Shown: one piece after another, positions 1-7,657 of the stretch
How the letters are laid out: each line of letters opens with the position of its first letter
How positions within the stretch are numbered: the first letter of the stretch is position 1
Origin: a virus
DNA: 28,073 nucleotides
Virus record (IMG/VR): IMGVR_UViG_3300022859_000015
Coordinates: 1-28,073 of that record
Reading direction: 5' to 3' (one strand)
The notes under the pieces: generated by a model
Database searches by the model: none
What the model was told of the DNA's origin: nothing
Seen by the model: only the letters and a program-made list of their open reading frames with translations
Program-made: the position numbers and the translations under genes

Positions 1-122
1 TGGAGGGTGCAGAAACAAAAGCAAGGGCAGTATTGGACTTTCTTAAATGGAAATCGTATATTGTTACTATATTTGTGATTGAAGACGGTTCACCTAAGAT
101 TGTTAAGGAGTGGAAGGGATGA
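1..122 (+). CDS. 3' end of an unidentified gene
   Basis: An open frame enters from the left edge (first full codon at base 3) and stops with TGA at 120-122, giving 39 C-terminal residues that end in KEWKG. No start is in the window, so length and function are unknown. It lies directly upstream of the small terminase gene, where siphophages often keep small DNA-binding or regulatory genes. The fragment alone gives no family call. Confidence 0.5.
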   Translation, partial: EGAETKARAVLDFLKWKSYIVTIFVIEDGSPKIVKEWKG

Positions 123-164
123 GACGTAAATCGGTGGTGGATTTGAAAATTGATAAATACTATT

Positions 165-566
165 ATGGAAAAAACCAGATCAGTTGGGAGGCCAAAGGAG
201 GCGTTAGATTTGCAGGAGGGATGGCAGATTGAAGTATTAGACCTTTACAAAGTAGGAGCGTCAGACGTTGAAATTAAAGCTCTGATTTACGGGTGGAGAA
301 AGTCTTTTTCAAACGACCTTTGGATTAGATGGATGATTGATGAGCCTGAATTTTCAGAAACCGTAAAGATGGGTAGGGTTTTGTCTGAGTCTTGGTGGGC
401 TGAATCGGGACGAACAAATTTAAAAGACAAAGACTTTAGTTATACAGGGTGGTACATGAATATGAAAAACCGCTTTGGGTGGGCTGATAGCTTGAAGACT
501 GATGTTACTACAAACGGCAAAGATATACATCCTCCAATAAAATGGGTAGATGGAGATACTGAATAA
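165..566 (+). CDS. terS: putative terminase small subunit
   Basis: A 133-residue protein starting at ATG 165; an in-frame TTG at 150 would add five residues but the ATG is preferred. It begins with a GRPKE basic segment, has a helical HTH-like middle region, and carries FSYTGWYMNMKNRFGW near residues 90-105, a signature I associate with small terminase-like proteins of Bacteroidota phages. TerS recognises the packaging site and presents phage DNA to the large subunit. The large-subunit gene overlaps its last 17 bases, so the two are probably translationally coupled. Family and position support the call; no pac or cos site could be identified in the short upstream stretch. Confidence 0.7.
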   Translation: MEKTRSVGRPKEALDLQEGWQIEVLDLYKVGASDVEIKALIYGWRKSFSNDLWIRWMIDEPEFSETVKMGRVLSESWWAESGRTNLKDKDFSYTGWYMNMKNRFGWADSLKTDVTTNGKDIHPPIKWVDGDTE

Positions 567-1764
567 TTATAAATCATTATTCAATTCAAAGCCTTCCAAT
601 AGATACTTTTTAATGACAGGTGGCAGAGGTTCGGGTAAGTCCTATGCCATTTCTTTATTTTTATTAAATCTTACTTATGAGTTAGGCCATGTCATTTTAT
701 TTACACGTTGGACGCTAACGAGTGCTAATATTTCAATCATCCCAGAATTTTTAGAAAAGATTGAGCTACTTAATTTATCGAAAGATTTTGAGGTAACCAA
801 TACCGAAATAATCAATAAGCATACAGGATCTAGGATAATATTTAGAGGCATAAAGACCAGCCAAGGAACGGCAACGGCTAACCTAAAATCTATCCAAGGA
901 GTTACAACGTGGTGTCTTGACGAAGCTGAGGAGCTAACGGATGAGGATGTATTTGATAGAATTGATTTATCCATCCGAGCCGTTGACATTCCAAACAGGG
1001 TTATTCTAGTGATGAATCCAGCCTACAAAGGTCATTTTATCTATAAGAGATGGATAAAAAACGGCAAACAGGATGACACGAAATATATTCATACGACCTA
1101 CATTGAAAATAAAAAGAACCTTTCGGAATCATTTATACAAGCAGCCGAAAAGACTAGGTTAAATAATATCATTCGATACAATCATTTATTCTTAGGTCAT
1201 TGGCTCGATGACGCTGAAGGACTCCTTTGGAATCGTTCCATCCTTGACCGTCAAAGGGTTCGGGTTTCGCCTGAATTGGTGCGGGTAATTGTATCGATAG
1301 ATCCAGCAGTCACTAAAACGATGGATAGCGATGAAACGGGAATCATAGTCTTAGGTAAATCGGCAAACGGTCATATTTATGTTTTGGAGGATATTTCAGG
1401 GAAATATAGCCCGCTCGAATGGGCAACCGTTGCGAACCAAGCCTATATAAAATGGAATTGCGATGCTTATGTAGCTGAAAAGAACCAAGGTGGTGATATG
1501 GTAATGGCAGTCATAAGGCAGGTAGACAAGACCAATCGAATCATCCTAGTTACAGCTACAAAAGGCAAAGCATTACGAGCAGAGCCGATTTATAGCCTTT
1601 ACGAACAAGGTAAAATATGGCACGTTGGTATGTTCCCAAAACTCGAAAGCCAAATGGTAACGTTTAATCCAGATTCGAATAAAGACAGTCCTGACAGGGT
1701 TGATGCAATGGTGCATGGAGCGACCGAATTAGTAATTAAGAGGCGTACCTTTGCAATTGCGTAA
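550..1764 (+). CDS. terL: terminase large subunit (packaging ATPase/nuclease)
   Basis: A 404-residue protein of typical TerL length. Walker A is GGRGSGKS at residues 24-31, and the hydrophobic strand with Walker B and the catalytic acid is WCLDEAEE at 121-128. The C-terminal half carries the RNase H-like nuclease: the first acidic strand is IVSIDPA and a late conserved acid is in SPDRVDAM near the C-terminus. TerL docks on the portal, hydrolyses ATP to pump DNA into the prohead, and cuts the concatemer. It overlaps the small subunit gene and precedes the portal gene, the standard head-module order. Looks intact. Confidence 0.95.
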   Translation: MEILNNYKSLFNSKPSNRYFLMTGGRGSGKSYAISLFLLNLTYELGHVILFTRWTLTSANISIIPEFLEKIELLNLSKDFEVTNTEIINKHTGSRIIFRGIKTSQGTATANLKSIQGVTTWCLDEAEELTDEDVFDRIDLSIRAVDIPNRVILVMNPAYKGHFIYKRWIKNGKQDDTKYIHTTYIENKKNLSESFIQAAEKTRLNNIIRYNHLFLGHWLDDAEGLLWNRSILDRQRVRVSPELVRVIVSIDPAVTKTMDSDETGIIVLGKSANGHIYVLEDISGKYSPLEWATVANQAYIKWNCDAYVAEKNQGGDMVMAVIRQVDKTNRIILVTATKGKALRAEPIYSLYEQGKIWHVGMFPKLESQMVTFNPDSNKDSPDRVDAMVHGATELVIKRRTFAIA

Positions 1765-1780
1765 GAAATTAGTAATATTG
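1750..1780 (+). promoter_or_regulatory. candidate Bacteroidota promoter before the portal gene
   Basis: TTTG at 1750-1753, 19 bases, then TAATATTG at 1773-1780, close to the Bacteroidota -33/-7 consensus TTTG and TAnnTTTG. It sits over the end of terL and fires just ahead of the portal ATG at 1794, leaving a leader of only a few bases. The only evidence is the motif match. Confidence 0.45.
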
Positions 1781-1793
1781 TAAAAAAATATGT

Positions 1794-3107
1794 ATGGCAT
1801 TAATAGATGTTTTTAAGGGCGTTGTAAATAACCTATTTGGTTCGAATGGGAATGTTTTAGGTTTAGGCGGTGTAAATTTTAATCAAGTGGTAGGCCGCTC
1901 AGCTCCATTTATTGGTACTGAAAATAAAACCCGCTACATTGAGGACTTTGAGAAAATCAAATATGCCTATGCAGTCATATCATTTATATCCTCTAAGGCA
2001 GCAAAGGTTCCAACTGCCATGTTTAAAATCGGACGGGACGGTCAAAAAGAGAAAATACTTGAAAATCTATTGCTTGACAAGCTAAACAGGCGACCAAACT
2101 CATACCAAACAGCCTACCAATTTAAGTATCAGTTATACGGATATTATGGGTCAACAGGAGAGGCATATATTTATTGTCCTAAACTATCAAGTGGTAGATG
2201 GGATGAAATGCACATTATTCCATCTAACCATATAGACCCTATTTATGAGAGGACGTTTGAGGGTGCAAGTGGTTTTTTAATCAATGACACGGGACAAGTC
2301 ATTTCACCCGATGAAATGATATACTTACGAAATGAAGCGTTTGATTTAGTCCAAACGGGTGTGGGATACAAAGGACTAAGCCCAATGCGATCCCTTGTAA
2401 CGATTTTAAAAAAATCTGCTGATATTGAGAATGCAGATTTAGCAAGCATTCAAAATGGTGGCGTTATGGGCATTATTACCGATAAGACAAGACAAGATGA
2501 TTCAGGCAATGAGCCGTGGAATCCCGAACAAGTAGCATTGGTTGAAAATAAGATGCGACAAAAAGCATATGGCCCGAATAATAAGGGTAAATTTTTGGTG
2601 ACATCTGGAGACGTTTCATTTATCCCAATTGGTTTGAGTCCAATCGACCTGAATTTGTACGAATCGGATAAGAAAGTGTTAGAAGATATTTGCATCGTTT
2701 TTCATGTTCCTTACATGATTTTTAGGCAGGACAGTACAAGTCAATCCTTTGGAACGGCTATGAGGGAAGCGAGGAAAGCCGCGTATACTGACGCTATTTT
2801 AACTTGGGTGGAATCGTTCCATGATTCTTTGAATCATTATGGTATAGAAGGTTTTGAAAAGACTGGAATGGTTGATTATGATACGTCAGGAATCGAGGAA
2901 CTGCAAGGAGATGAAAAGATGTTAGCCGAAAAGCTAAATATTCAATGGTGGAAAACAGTAGCAGACAAGCAGCGTGAAAGCGGCATGGACGTTGATGAAG
3001 AAATGGAGGGCGTTTATATGTTCCCAACTAGCATACAACCGTTTGAAGATGCTAACTTTGTGAATGATATGGCCACCATTGAAAGACGGCTAAGAAATGA
3101 ACTTTGA
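1794..3107 (+). CDS. portal protein (HK97 family)
   Basis: A 437-residue protein of the HK97-type phage portal family (PF04860). Portal-like segments include YAYAVISFISSKAAKVPTAM near residues 57-76, a central region around PSNHIDPIYE, and GLSPIDLNLYESDKKVLEDI followed by FHVPYMIF, the usual late conserved block. Portals form the dodecameric ring at the unique capsid vertex through which DNA enters and to which TerL and then the connectors bind. The next gene begins 11 bases before its stop. Length and order match HK97-like phages. Confidence 0.92.
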   Translation: MALIDVFKGVVNNLFGSNGNVLGLGGVNFNQVVGRSAPFIGTENKTRYIEDFEKIKYAYAVISFISSKAAKVPTAMFKIGRDGQKEKILENLLLDKLNRRPNSYQTAYQFKYQLYGYYGSTGEAYIYCPKLSSGRWDEMHIIPSNHIDPIYERTFEGASGFLINDTGQVISPDEMIYLRNEAFDLVQTGVGYKGLSPMRSLVTILKKSADIENADLASIQNGGVMGIITDKTRQDDSGNEPWNPEQVALVENKMRQKAYGPNNKGKFLVTSGDVSFIPIGLSPIDLNLYESDKKVLEDICIVFHVPYMIFRQDSTSQSFGTAMREARKAAYTDAILTWVESFHDSLNHYGIEGFEKTGMVDYDTSGIEELQGDEKMLAEKLNIQWWKTVADKQRESGMDVDEEMEGVYMFPTSIQPFEDANFVNDMATIERRLRNEL

Positions 3108-3885
3108 AAAGCAAGCTAAAGCGAGGCGAAATAAAATAGACCTTTATGAGCGAAAATATGCTAAGGTTTTTAGAAACGTCATACTTAAACAGCTAAATTC
3201 ATTTATTGAAGGTGTAGAATCAAACCCGATTATAGCAGCCGATTCGATTAGTATTTATTTTACCGAAAAGCCTATTTCGGATGCATACACCGCAATGATA
3301 ATAGACACAGGAGAAGCATTCAGGATCAGAAACTTTAATCGGGTGGTCAAGGCAGTTTCGGACGGTGCATGGGAAACGATTGTAAGCAATTATTTAGAAT
3401 TGTATTCAGGCTTTTTCATTACTGAGGTCAATAACTTTACTAAATCTTATGTACTCGAAAGGTTGCAGCCTATACTTGCATCAGCAGCAAGAGAAGGGTT
3501 ATCCATTCAACAAACTAGCAAGCTAATAACGCTCGATATTGAGGAATACAAAGGTAAGTTTGCAAGGTATAGAGCGACTCGAATAGCAAGAACCGAAATA
3601 ATCGGAACGTCCAATTGGGCGAGCGTTCAAAGCGTTAGAGCAGAAGGGTTGCAAGATGATCTTTTAAAAAAGTGGCAGCCCGAACTTGATGGACGGGAGC
3701 GAACGACTCACAGGGCTATGGCTGATAGCGATCCAATTGCGATGAATGAGACCTTTCAAGTGCCTAGAATTAAGGGTGGGATTGATGAAATGGACTTTCC
3801 TGGGGACAAAAGCGGGAGTTCTGGCAATATCATAAATTGTAGATGCACCGTTGTTTATGTGAGGGTTGATGAAACTATTATATAA
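3097..3885 (+). CDS. minor head protein, SPP1 gp7 / Mu F-like
   Basis: A 262-residue protein. The C-terminal half carries the phage head morphogenesis signature (PF04233): RATRIARTEIIGTSNWA, then DGRERTTHRAM, and a final NCRCT motif with conserved Cys-Arg-Cys. Proteins of this family bind the portal and are injected or incorporated as minor head proteins; in SPP1, gp7 influences DNA ejection. The N-terminal half is a variable helical region. It overlaps the portal gene by 11 bases and is followed by the protease, the order seen in many siphophages. Confidence 0.88.
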   Translation: MNFEKQAKARRNKIDLYERKYAKVFRNVILKQLNSFIEGVESNPIIAADSISIYFTEKPISDAYTAMIIDTGEAFRIRNFNRVVKAVSDGAWETIVSNYLELYSGFFITEVNNFTKSYVLERLQPILASAAREGLSIQQTSKLITLDIEEYKGKFARYRATRIARTEIIGTSNWASVQSVRAEGLQDDLLKKWQPELDGRERTTHRAMADSDPIAMNETFQVPRIKGGIDEMDFPGDKSGSSGNIINCRCTVVYVRVDETII

Positions 3886-3889
3886 ACGG

Positions 3890-3919
3890 TTTGGTATTGT
3901 AAAAAAAATTGTATATTAG
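3890..3919 (+). promoter_or_regulatory. candidate Bacteroidota promoter before the prohead protease
   Basis: TTTG at 3890-3893, an 18-base spacer, and TATATTAG at 3912-3919 (consensus TAnnTTTG). The -7 element ends four bases before ATG 3924, so a transcript from here would be leaderless or nearly so. It sits in a rare gap in the head operon. Confidence 0.5.
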
Positions 3920-3923
3920 CGGC

Positions 3924-4604
3924 ATGAAAGTAATACAATCAGTTCTTAAAGATTTGGACGTTGCGAAGCGTGAGGTTGTTTTTGCCTTCGTTAAATTTAA
4001 TGACTATGATTCGGATAAAGATTTAACTCTCCCGTCCTCTTTCAAAAAGACTATAATGGAGCAGGGGCCGAAAGGATCAGACCGAATAGCCCATCTTTAC
4101 AACCACGAACGAAAGATATTAGCACCGATTGGCAAAGTTTTAGACCTTTGGGAAGATAATGAGTTTGGTTATGCACGGTCTAAAATGCTTAAAAACCAAT
4201 TGGCAACCGACATACTAGATGCATACGAGGAGCAAGCAATAAAAGAACATTCCTATTGGGGGCAGGCCGTGAATCCAACTAAAAATGAAAGAGGAGGATA
4301 TACATTTAGCGAAATGCGACTGATGGAAGTTAGTACGGTGATATGGGGAGCGCAAGAAAAAGCTAGGTTAGTTGAGATGGTAAAAAAAGGCTTAACAACG
4401 CCTGAAAATTTGGATGAATATATTAAAGATTTAGCCGCCTATGTTCGAAAGGGCAAAGCAACGGATGAATTTTTGCAAGATATAGAGTTGGAAATAATGA
4501 AATTCAGCCAGTTAATTAAATCACTTAGGCCGCTAGAGTTAGCACCCGAGCCGATAAACAAAGTGGAGATCAGCTTATCCGATTTAGTTAAAATGGGTTT
4601 TTAA
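3924..4604 (+). CDS. prohead protease (HK97-type, peptidase S78)
   Basis: Start taken at ATG 3924, giving 226 residues; an upstream TTG at 3909 lies inside the likely promoter. Herpesvirus assemblin-like fold expected. H61 in HLYNHER fits the conserved histidine and S110 in EHSYWG the nucleophilic serine; the LMEVSTVIWGA strand near 133-143 is the typical L-x-EVS-x-V block. The enzyme cleaves the N-terminal scaffold-like region from the capsid protein encoded next door, and usually itself, during head maturation. The last ~70 residues are helical and not needed for the fold. Confidence 0.87.
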   Translation: MKVIQSVLKDLDVAKREVVFAFVKFNDYDSDKDLTLPSSFKKTIMEQGPKGSDRIAHLYNHERKILAPIGKVLDLWEDNEFGYARSKMLKNQLATDILDAYEEQAIKEHSYWGQAVNPTKNERGGYTFSEMRLMEVSTVIWGAQEKARLVEMVKKGLTTPENLDEYIKDLAAYVRKGKATDEFLQDIELEIMKFSQLIKSLRPLELAPEPINKVEISLSDLVKMGF

Positions 4605-4621
4605 TTTTAAATAACAAAAAA

Positions 4622-5863
4622 GTGGATATTAAAGAAAAAAATGAGTTCTTAGAGGTCATCAAAGGAAAGATCACTGAGATTGCGAAAGCAGAAGCAACGG
4701 CAAGCGTTGCAGACATTGCCAAAGCAAACAAAGAGGCGCAGGACATGATTGAAAAGGTTTTGGGAGACAAAATTTCTAAAGCCGATTTTGATAAAATGGA
4801 GGGAGCTTTTAAGAAGCAACTGACCGAACTTGAAAATAAGAACACCAAAGAGCTTAGTTTCAATGGTATCTTTATCGAAAAGCATGCCAAGCAAATAGAT
4901 GAATTTAAGGCAATGGCTGATGGTAAATTGAAGTCTATTACCATGGACATTGAAAAGACACCGGGAGTATTTACAGCAGTCAACTCGTTAGGCGGAGCTA
5001 GTGCGGCGGCTAACTTTGCTATCAATAACAACGAAATGATAGTACCGATTGCGAGGCGTAGAACTCACATTCGTAATATCATTGGGATGGGTACAACTGA
5101 TCAATCAGTATTTCCATACTTGAGAGAGACACCAAAAGAGGGAGCGGTTGGTACGCAAAACCCTGAGGGAGCGGCTAAGGCACAAGTTGAATACAAAGCA
5201 TCTTTAGTTTATGCAACGGAGGAAACAATCGCAGCCTTTCAGTTGACAGGTAGACAAACCCTAACGAATGTGAGAGGACTTTCTACATTCCTAAACATGG
5301 TAATGTTAAAAGACCTTATGATTAAGGAGGACGGCCAACTATTAGCGGGAACGGGTGCAGACGGTCAGATATTAGGCTTTACGGTTGGCGCATTGACGGC
5401 AACGAACATACCAGCCAGCTTCAAGAAGGTAACTCCGACCGTTTATGATGCGATTGCAGCAGCAGCGGCGACACTTTCGGCTCGTGAGTATACGGCTAAT
5501 TTTTGTATCGTCAATCCGTTGACATATTGGGACATGCTAACGTTAAAAGACAATGATGGCAGGTATCAGCAAAACGTTATATTTGACGCTCAAGCGTCAA
5601 TATTGTACGTCTTTGGTATTCCCGTTATCGCTTCGACTGCCGTTGCAGCGGGTGAAATGGTTGTGGGCGATTCAACACACGTGATGCCAATGCAAAGAGA
5701 AGGGATTACACTTCGATTCTCTGAGGAGGATGGAACGAACTTCCAGAGTAACTTAGTAACGGCAAGAGTTGAGGAAAGAATATTGCAGGCGGTTCTTAGA
5801 AGCGATGCATTCTTTGCCGATACAATTACAGATGTTACCACAGCGATTACACCAAGCACATAA
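4622..5863 (+). CDS. major capsid protein (HK97 fold)
   Basis: A 413-residue protein. GTG 4622 is the only sensible start: no in-frame ATG lies between the stop at 4589-4591 and the conserved region. Residues 1 to about 110 are Lys/Glu/Ala-rich and helical, like the HK97 delta domain that replaces a separate scaffold protein and is removed by the protease. The rest is HK97-like, with TPGVFTAVNSLGG before the N-arm, MIVPIARRRTHIRNI, an inner G-rich region (GTGADGQILGF) and VFGIPVIAS near the P-domain end. Hundreds of copies form the shell. No separate scaffolding gene is visible. A strong terminator follows. Confidence 0.92.
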   Translation: MDIKEKNEFLEVIKGKITEIAKAEATASVADIAKANKEAQDMIEKVLGDKISKADFDKMEGAFKKQLTELENKNTKELSFNGIFIEKHAKQIDEFKAMADGKLKSITMDIEKTPGVFTAVNSLGGASAAANFAINNNEMIVPIARRRTHIRNIIGMGTTDQSVFPYLRETPKEGAVGTQNPEGAAKAQVEYKASLVYATEETIAAFQLTGRQTLTNVRGLSTFLNMVMLKDLMIKEDGQLLAGTGADGQILGFTVGALTATNIPASFKKVTPTVYDAIAAAAATLSAREYTANFCIVNPLTYWDMLTLKDNDGRYQQNVIFDAQASILYVFGIPVIASTAVAAGEMVVGDSTHVMPMQREGITLRFSEEDGTNFQSNLVTARVEERILQAVLRSDAFFADTITDVTTAITPST

Positions 5864-5900
5864 GGTATAGTTTTTTCATGGTGGTTTAGTTTAGGTTTGG

Positions 5901-5930
5901 AAAACGGGCGTTGAGAAATGCCCGTTTTTT
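5901..5930 (+). terminator. rho-independent terminator after the capsid gene
   Basis: A perfect 9-bp stem, AAAACGGGC (5901-5909) with GCCCGTTTT (5920-5928), a 10-base loop, and a run of T after it. It ends the head operon and separates it from the accessory cassette. Confidence 0.88.
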
Positions 5931-5958
5931 TATGCCTAAAAATAAATCTTTGAAATAG

Positions 5959-5990
5959 TTTGCATATTGAAATGTAGCGTGTTATATTTA
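5959..5990 (+). promoter_or_regulatory. Bacteroidota-type promoter of the accessory cassette
   Basis: TTTG at 5959-5962, 20 bases, then TATATTTA at 5983-5990 (consensus TAnnTTTG). It lies just after the terminator and about 24 bases before ATG 6015, so the cassette can be transcribed on its own. Confidence 0.62.
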
Positions 5991-6014
5991 CATAACAATT
6001 TAAACGAAGGCACA

Positions 6015-6179
6015 ATGAAACAAGTAACCAAAGGAGGCTCCCGCAAAGGTTCGGGAGCCAAATTAAAATACAACGAACCGACTCAAACGACGTCATTTCG
6101 GTGTCCAGTATCGAAACTAGACGAAATAAAACGACTCGTAAAAAATAAATTATCCGAATGGTTAATTAAATCAGTTTAA
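6015..6179 (+). CDS. small ribbon-helix-helix-like DNA-binding protein
   Basis: A 54-residue basic protein. The N-terminus GGSRKGSGAK is a glycine/lysine-rich tail. TQTTSFRCPVSKLDEIKRLV (residues 23-42) has the strand then helix pattern of Arc/MetJ-type ribbon-helix-helix proteins: a short beta strand ending in a Pro-Val-x-x-x-hydrophobic turn, then an amphipathic helix. It is the first gene after its own promoter, so it may regulate the cassette. The start at 6015 has an A-rich leader; the upstream in-frame codons overlap the promoter. The fold assignment is inferred from pattern only. Confidence 0.62.
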   Translation: MKQVTKGGSRKGSGAKLKYNEPTQTTSFRCPVSKLDEIKRLVKNKLSEWLIKSV

Positions 6180-6216
6180 TATTGTTAAATTGCATCAGAC
6201 TAAACAACTAAACACC

Positions 6217-6585
6217 ATGATACAAACACAAGAATTAAGACTAGGCAATATCCTTCTACATGAAGGAATTGAGAAAAAGGTTGAATCGATTTATTTGGAT
6301 GGAGATATTACATTCGGAACGATTGACGGATTTAATTTTCCCAAACTAGCAGATTGCGAACCCGTGCCGATTACTCCTGAATGGCTTGTTAAGTTAGGGT
6401 TTCGGGAGAGTTCTACTTGGTTCGATATGTTTATTTTAGAGGTGTGTATCATTGAGAAACATCATATATCTGATGTATATGCATTCAGGCAAAGAGAAAA
6501 CGGAAAAGACGGATTTATAAAACATCTAGAATACATCCACCAACTACAAAACATTTATTTCGCATTAACAGACAAAGAATTATGA
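6217..6585 (+). CDS. conserved Bacteroidota phage protein, unknown function
   Basis: A 122-residue protein started at ATG 6217 (the upstream TTG at 6190 would add nine poorly coding residues). It begins with LRLGN, has ITPEWLVKLGF in the middle and ends with a conserved-looking block around HQLQNIYFALTDKEL. I recognise this arrangement from many short hypothetical proteins of Bacteroidota phages and prophages, for which no function is established. Its stop overlaps the next start (ATGA), so it is coupled to the methyltransferase gene. Confidence 0.72.
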   Translation: MIQTQELRLGNILLHEGIEKKVESIYLDGDITFGTIDGFNFPKLADCEPVPITPEWLVKLGFRESSTWFDMFILEVCIIEKHHISDVYAFRQRENGKDGFIKHLEYIHQLQNIYFALTDKEL

Positions 6586-7103
6586 GACACGAACAATATA
6601 TTACTGAGCTAATCGAGGCGGGTAAATTTAAGTCCTACCTAGAAATAGGTATCGGAACAGGCAACTTCTTTAAATCGGTTCAAATCGAATCAAAGCAGTT
6701 TTGCGATCCAGTTACAAATGGTATTGGATCAGATGAATTTTTTGTGAATTGTAAAGACAAATTTGACTTAATATTCATTGACGGCCTTCATCATGCGGAT
6801 CAAGTAGAACGAGACATTCTAAATTCGTGGAAGCATTTGAGCGCAAAAGGGATTATATTAGTCCATGATATTTGCCCGAAAAATGAAGCGATGACCCTCA
6901 TTCCAAGGCGGCAAGCCGAATGGACGGGAGATGTTTACAAGGCGTGGATGTCATTGGTGGACGCTTATAGCGAGACGCTACAAATCGAAACGATTACAAG
7001 CGTTGATTATGGGTTGGGAAAGATTACAAAGTCAAAGCATAAAATAGAATCATTTTTGAATGAAGAGCTAACCTACCAAGATTATGAAAACACAAAAAAC
7101 TAA
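6582..7103 (+). CDS. class I SAM-dependent methyltransferase
   Basis: A 173-residue protein. YLEIGIGTGNF at 19-29 is motif I, the glycine-rich SAM-binding loop; FDLIFIDGLHHADQVERDI near 61-79 is the acidic strand plus helix typical of the Methyltransf_24 group, and GIILVHDICP follows. This group includes O-methyltransferases acting on sugars or glycan-linked substrates. That fits two glycosyltransferase-like genes in the same cassette, so methylation of a sugar is more likely than methylation of DNA; no DNA-methylase motif IV (such as DPPY) is present. Substrate unknown. Confidence 0.82.
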   Translation: MRHEQYITELIEAGKFKSYLEIGIGTGNFFKSVQIESKQFCDPVTNGIGSDEFFVNCKDKFDLIFIDGLHHADQVERDILNSWKHLSAKGIILVHDICPKNEAMTLIPRRQAEWTGDVYKAWMSLVDAYSETLQIETITSVDYGLGKITKSKHKIESFLNEELTYQDYENTKN

Positions 7104-7141
7104 ACAACCTGAAATATTGAATAATTAAACAACTAAATAAA

Positions 7142-7393
7142 ATGGAAAATACTAAAGAGTTAAACGATAAAAAGCAATGTGATATACACGTTGTTAGGCA
7201 CTTTTATTTTAAAGTGAACAATAGTAAACTGAATAACGAAAAGATATTTGAACGGCAATTAAATAAAGTTATTGAGCGAATAAAAAACAATTACAAACTT
7301 TTAAACAATCAAATTACTTTACAAAGCGGAACTATTGAAGATGACTTTATTTACGATAGATTTAGGCTAAGAATATCCGTTAATTGTGCCTAA
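7142..7393 (+). CDS. hypothetical protein, 83 aa
   Basis: A charged Asn/Lys-rich protein with no signal peptide or membrane segment. Preceded by an A-rich leader (TTAAACAACTAAATAAA) typical of genes in this window. Predicted pattern is helix in the middle (FERQLNKVIERIKNNYKLL) with beta segments at the end. I do not recognise a family. Its place in the accessory cassette is the only functional clue. Confidence 0.6.
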   Translation: MENTKELNDKKQCDIHVVRHFYFKVNNSKLNNEKIFERQLNKVIERIKNNYKLLNNQITLQSGTIEDDFIYDRFRLRISVNCA

Positions 7394-7458
7394 CACGCAC
7401 CTAAAACGCAAATGTCTGAAAAAGCCAGTAGCCAAACTATTGATTCAAATCGAAACCC

Positions 7459-7478
7459 TTAAATCAAAGCTATGAAAA
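7459..7478 (+). repeat. start-codon direct repeat, left copy
   Basis: TTAAATCAAAGCTATGAAAA covers the start codon of the gene at 7472. It matches 7638-7657 at 19 of 20 bases, so the pair brackets exactly one small gene. Confidence 0.7.
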
Positions 7479-7654
7479 AGAAAACTAATACTGACTCTAA
7501 CTATGAAGAAATGATTAATGCATATCAGCGTCAATTAGATGATGATATAAGGCTTTGGAAAATGATGCAACCCAATATAGTCCAGCACTTGTTAATGGCC
7601 TTAGTTGATAAAATATCAACTTATATTAAAAGACTTATTAAATCAAAGCCATGA
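7472..7654 (+). CDS. hypothetical protein, 60 aa
   Basis: A small Lys/Asp-rich protein with a likely C-terminal amphipathic helix (HLLMALVDKISTYIKRLI). It overlaps the next start by the ATGA quartet. The leader and first codons are nearly identical to those of the following gene, which suggests this gene entered or can be lost by recombination between the two copies. No family recognised. Confidence 0.55.
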   Translation: MKKKTNTDSNYEEMINAYQRQLDDDIRLWKMMQPNIVQHLLMALVDKISTYIKRLIKSKP

Positions 7655-7657
7655 AAA
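7638..7657 (+). repeat. start-codon direct repeat, right copy
   Basis: TTAAATCAAAGCCATGAAAA, one base different from 7459-7478, covers the start codon of the DUF616-like gene at 7651. Confidence 0.7.

Noticed and set aside
119-232. A 37-aa ORF (ATG 119) overlapping the ATGA end of the partial first gene and running into the terminase small subunit gene.
   Set aside because: Half of it lies inside the clearly coding terminase frame and the peptide has no recognisable pattern; ATG overlap is likely chance.
4588-5031. Antisense ORF of 147 codons.
   Set aside because: Shadow of the helical N-terminal part of the capsid gene.
5590-6096. Antisense ORF of 168 codons across the capsid gene end.
   Set aside because: It would read through the rho-independent terminator and promoter on the other strand, and no neighbour is on the - strand.
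6582-7103. DNA methyltransferase.
   Set aside because: No DPPY/NPPY motif and the protein is too short for target recognition; it matches sugar-type O-methyltransferases better.
7412-7462. A 16-codon ORF between two cassette genes.
   Set aside because: Too short, no coupling to the following start, no pattern.
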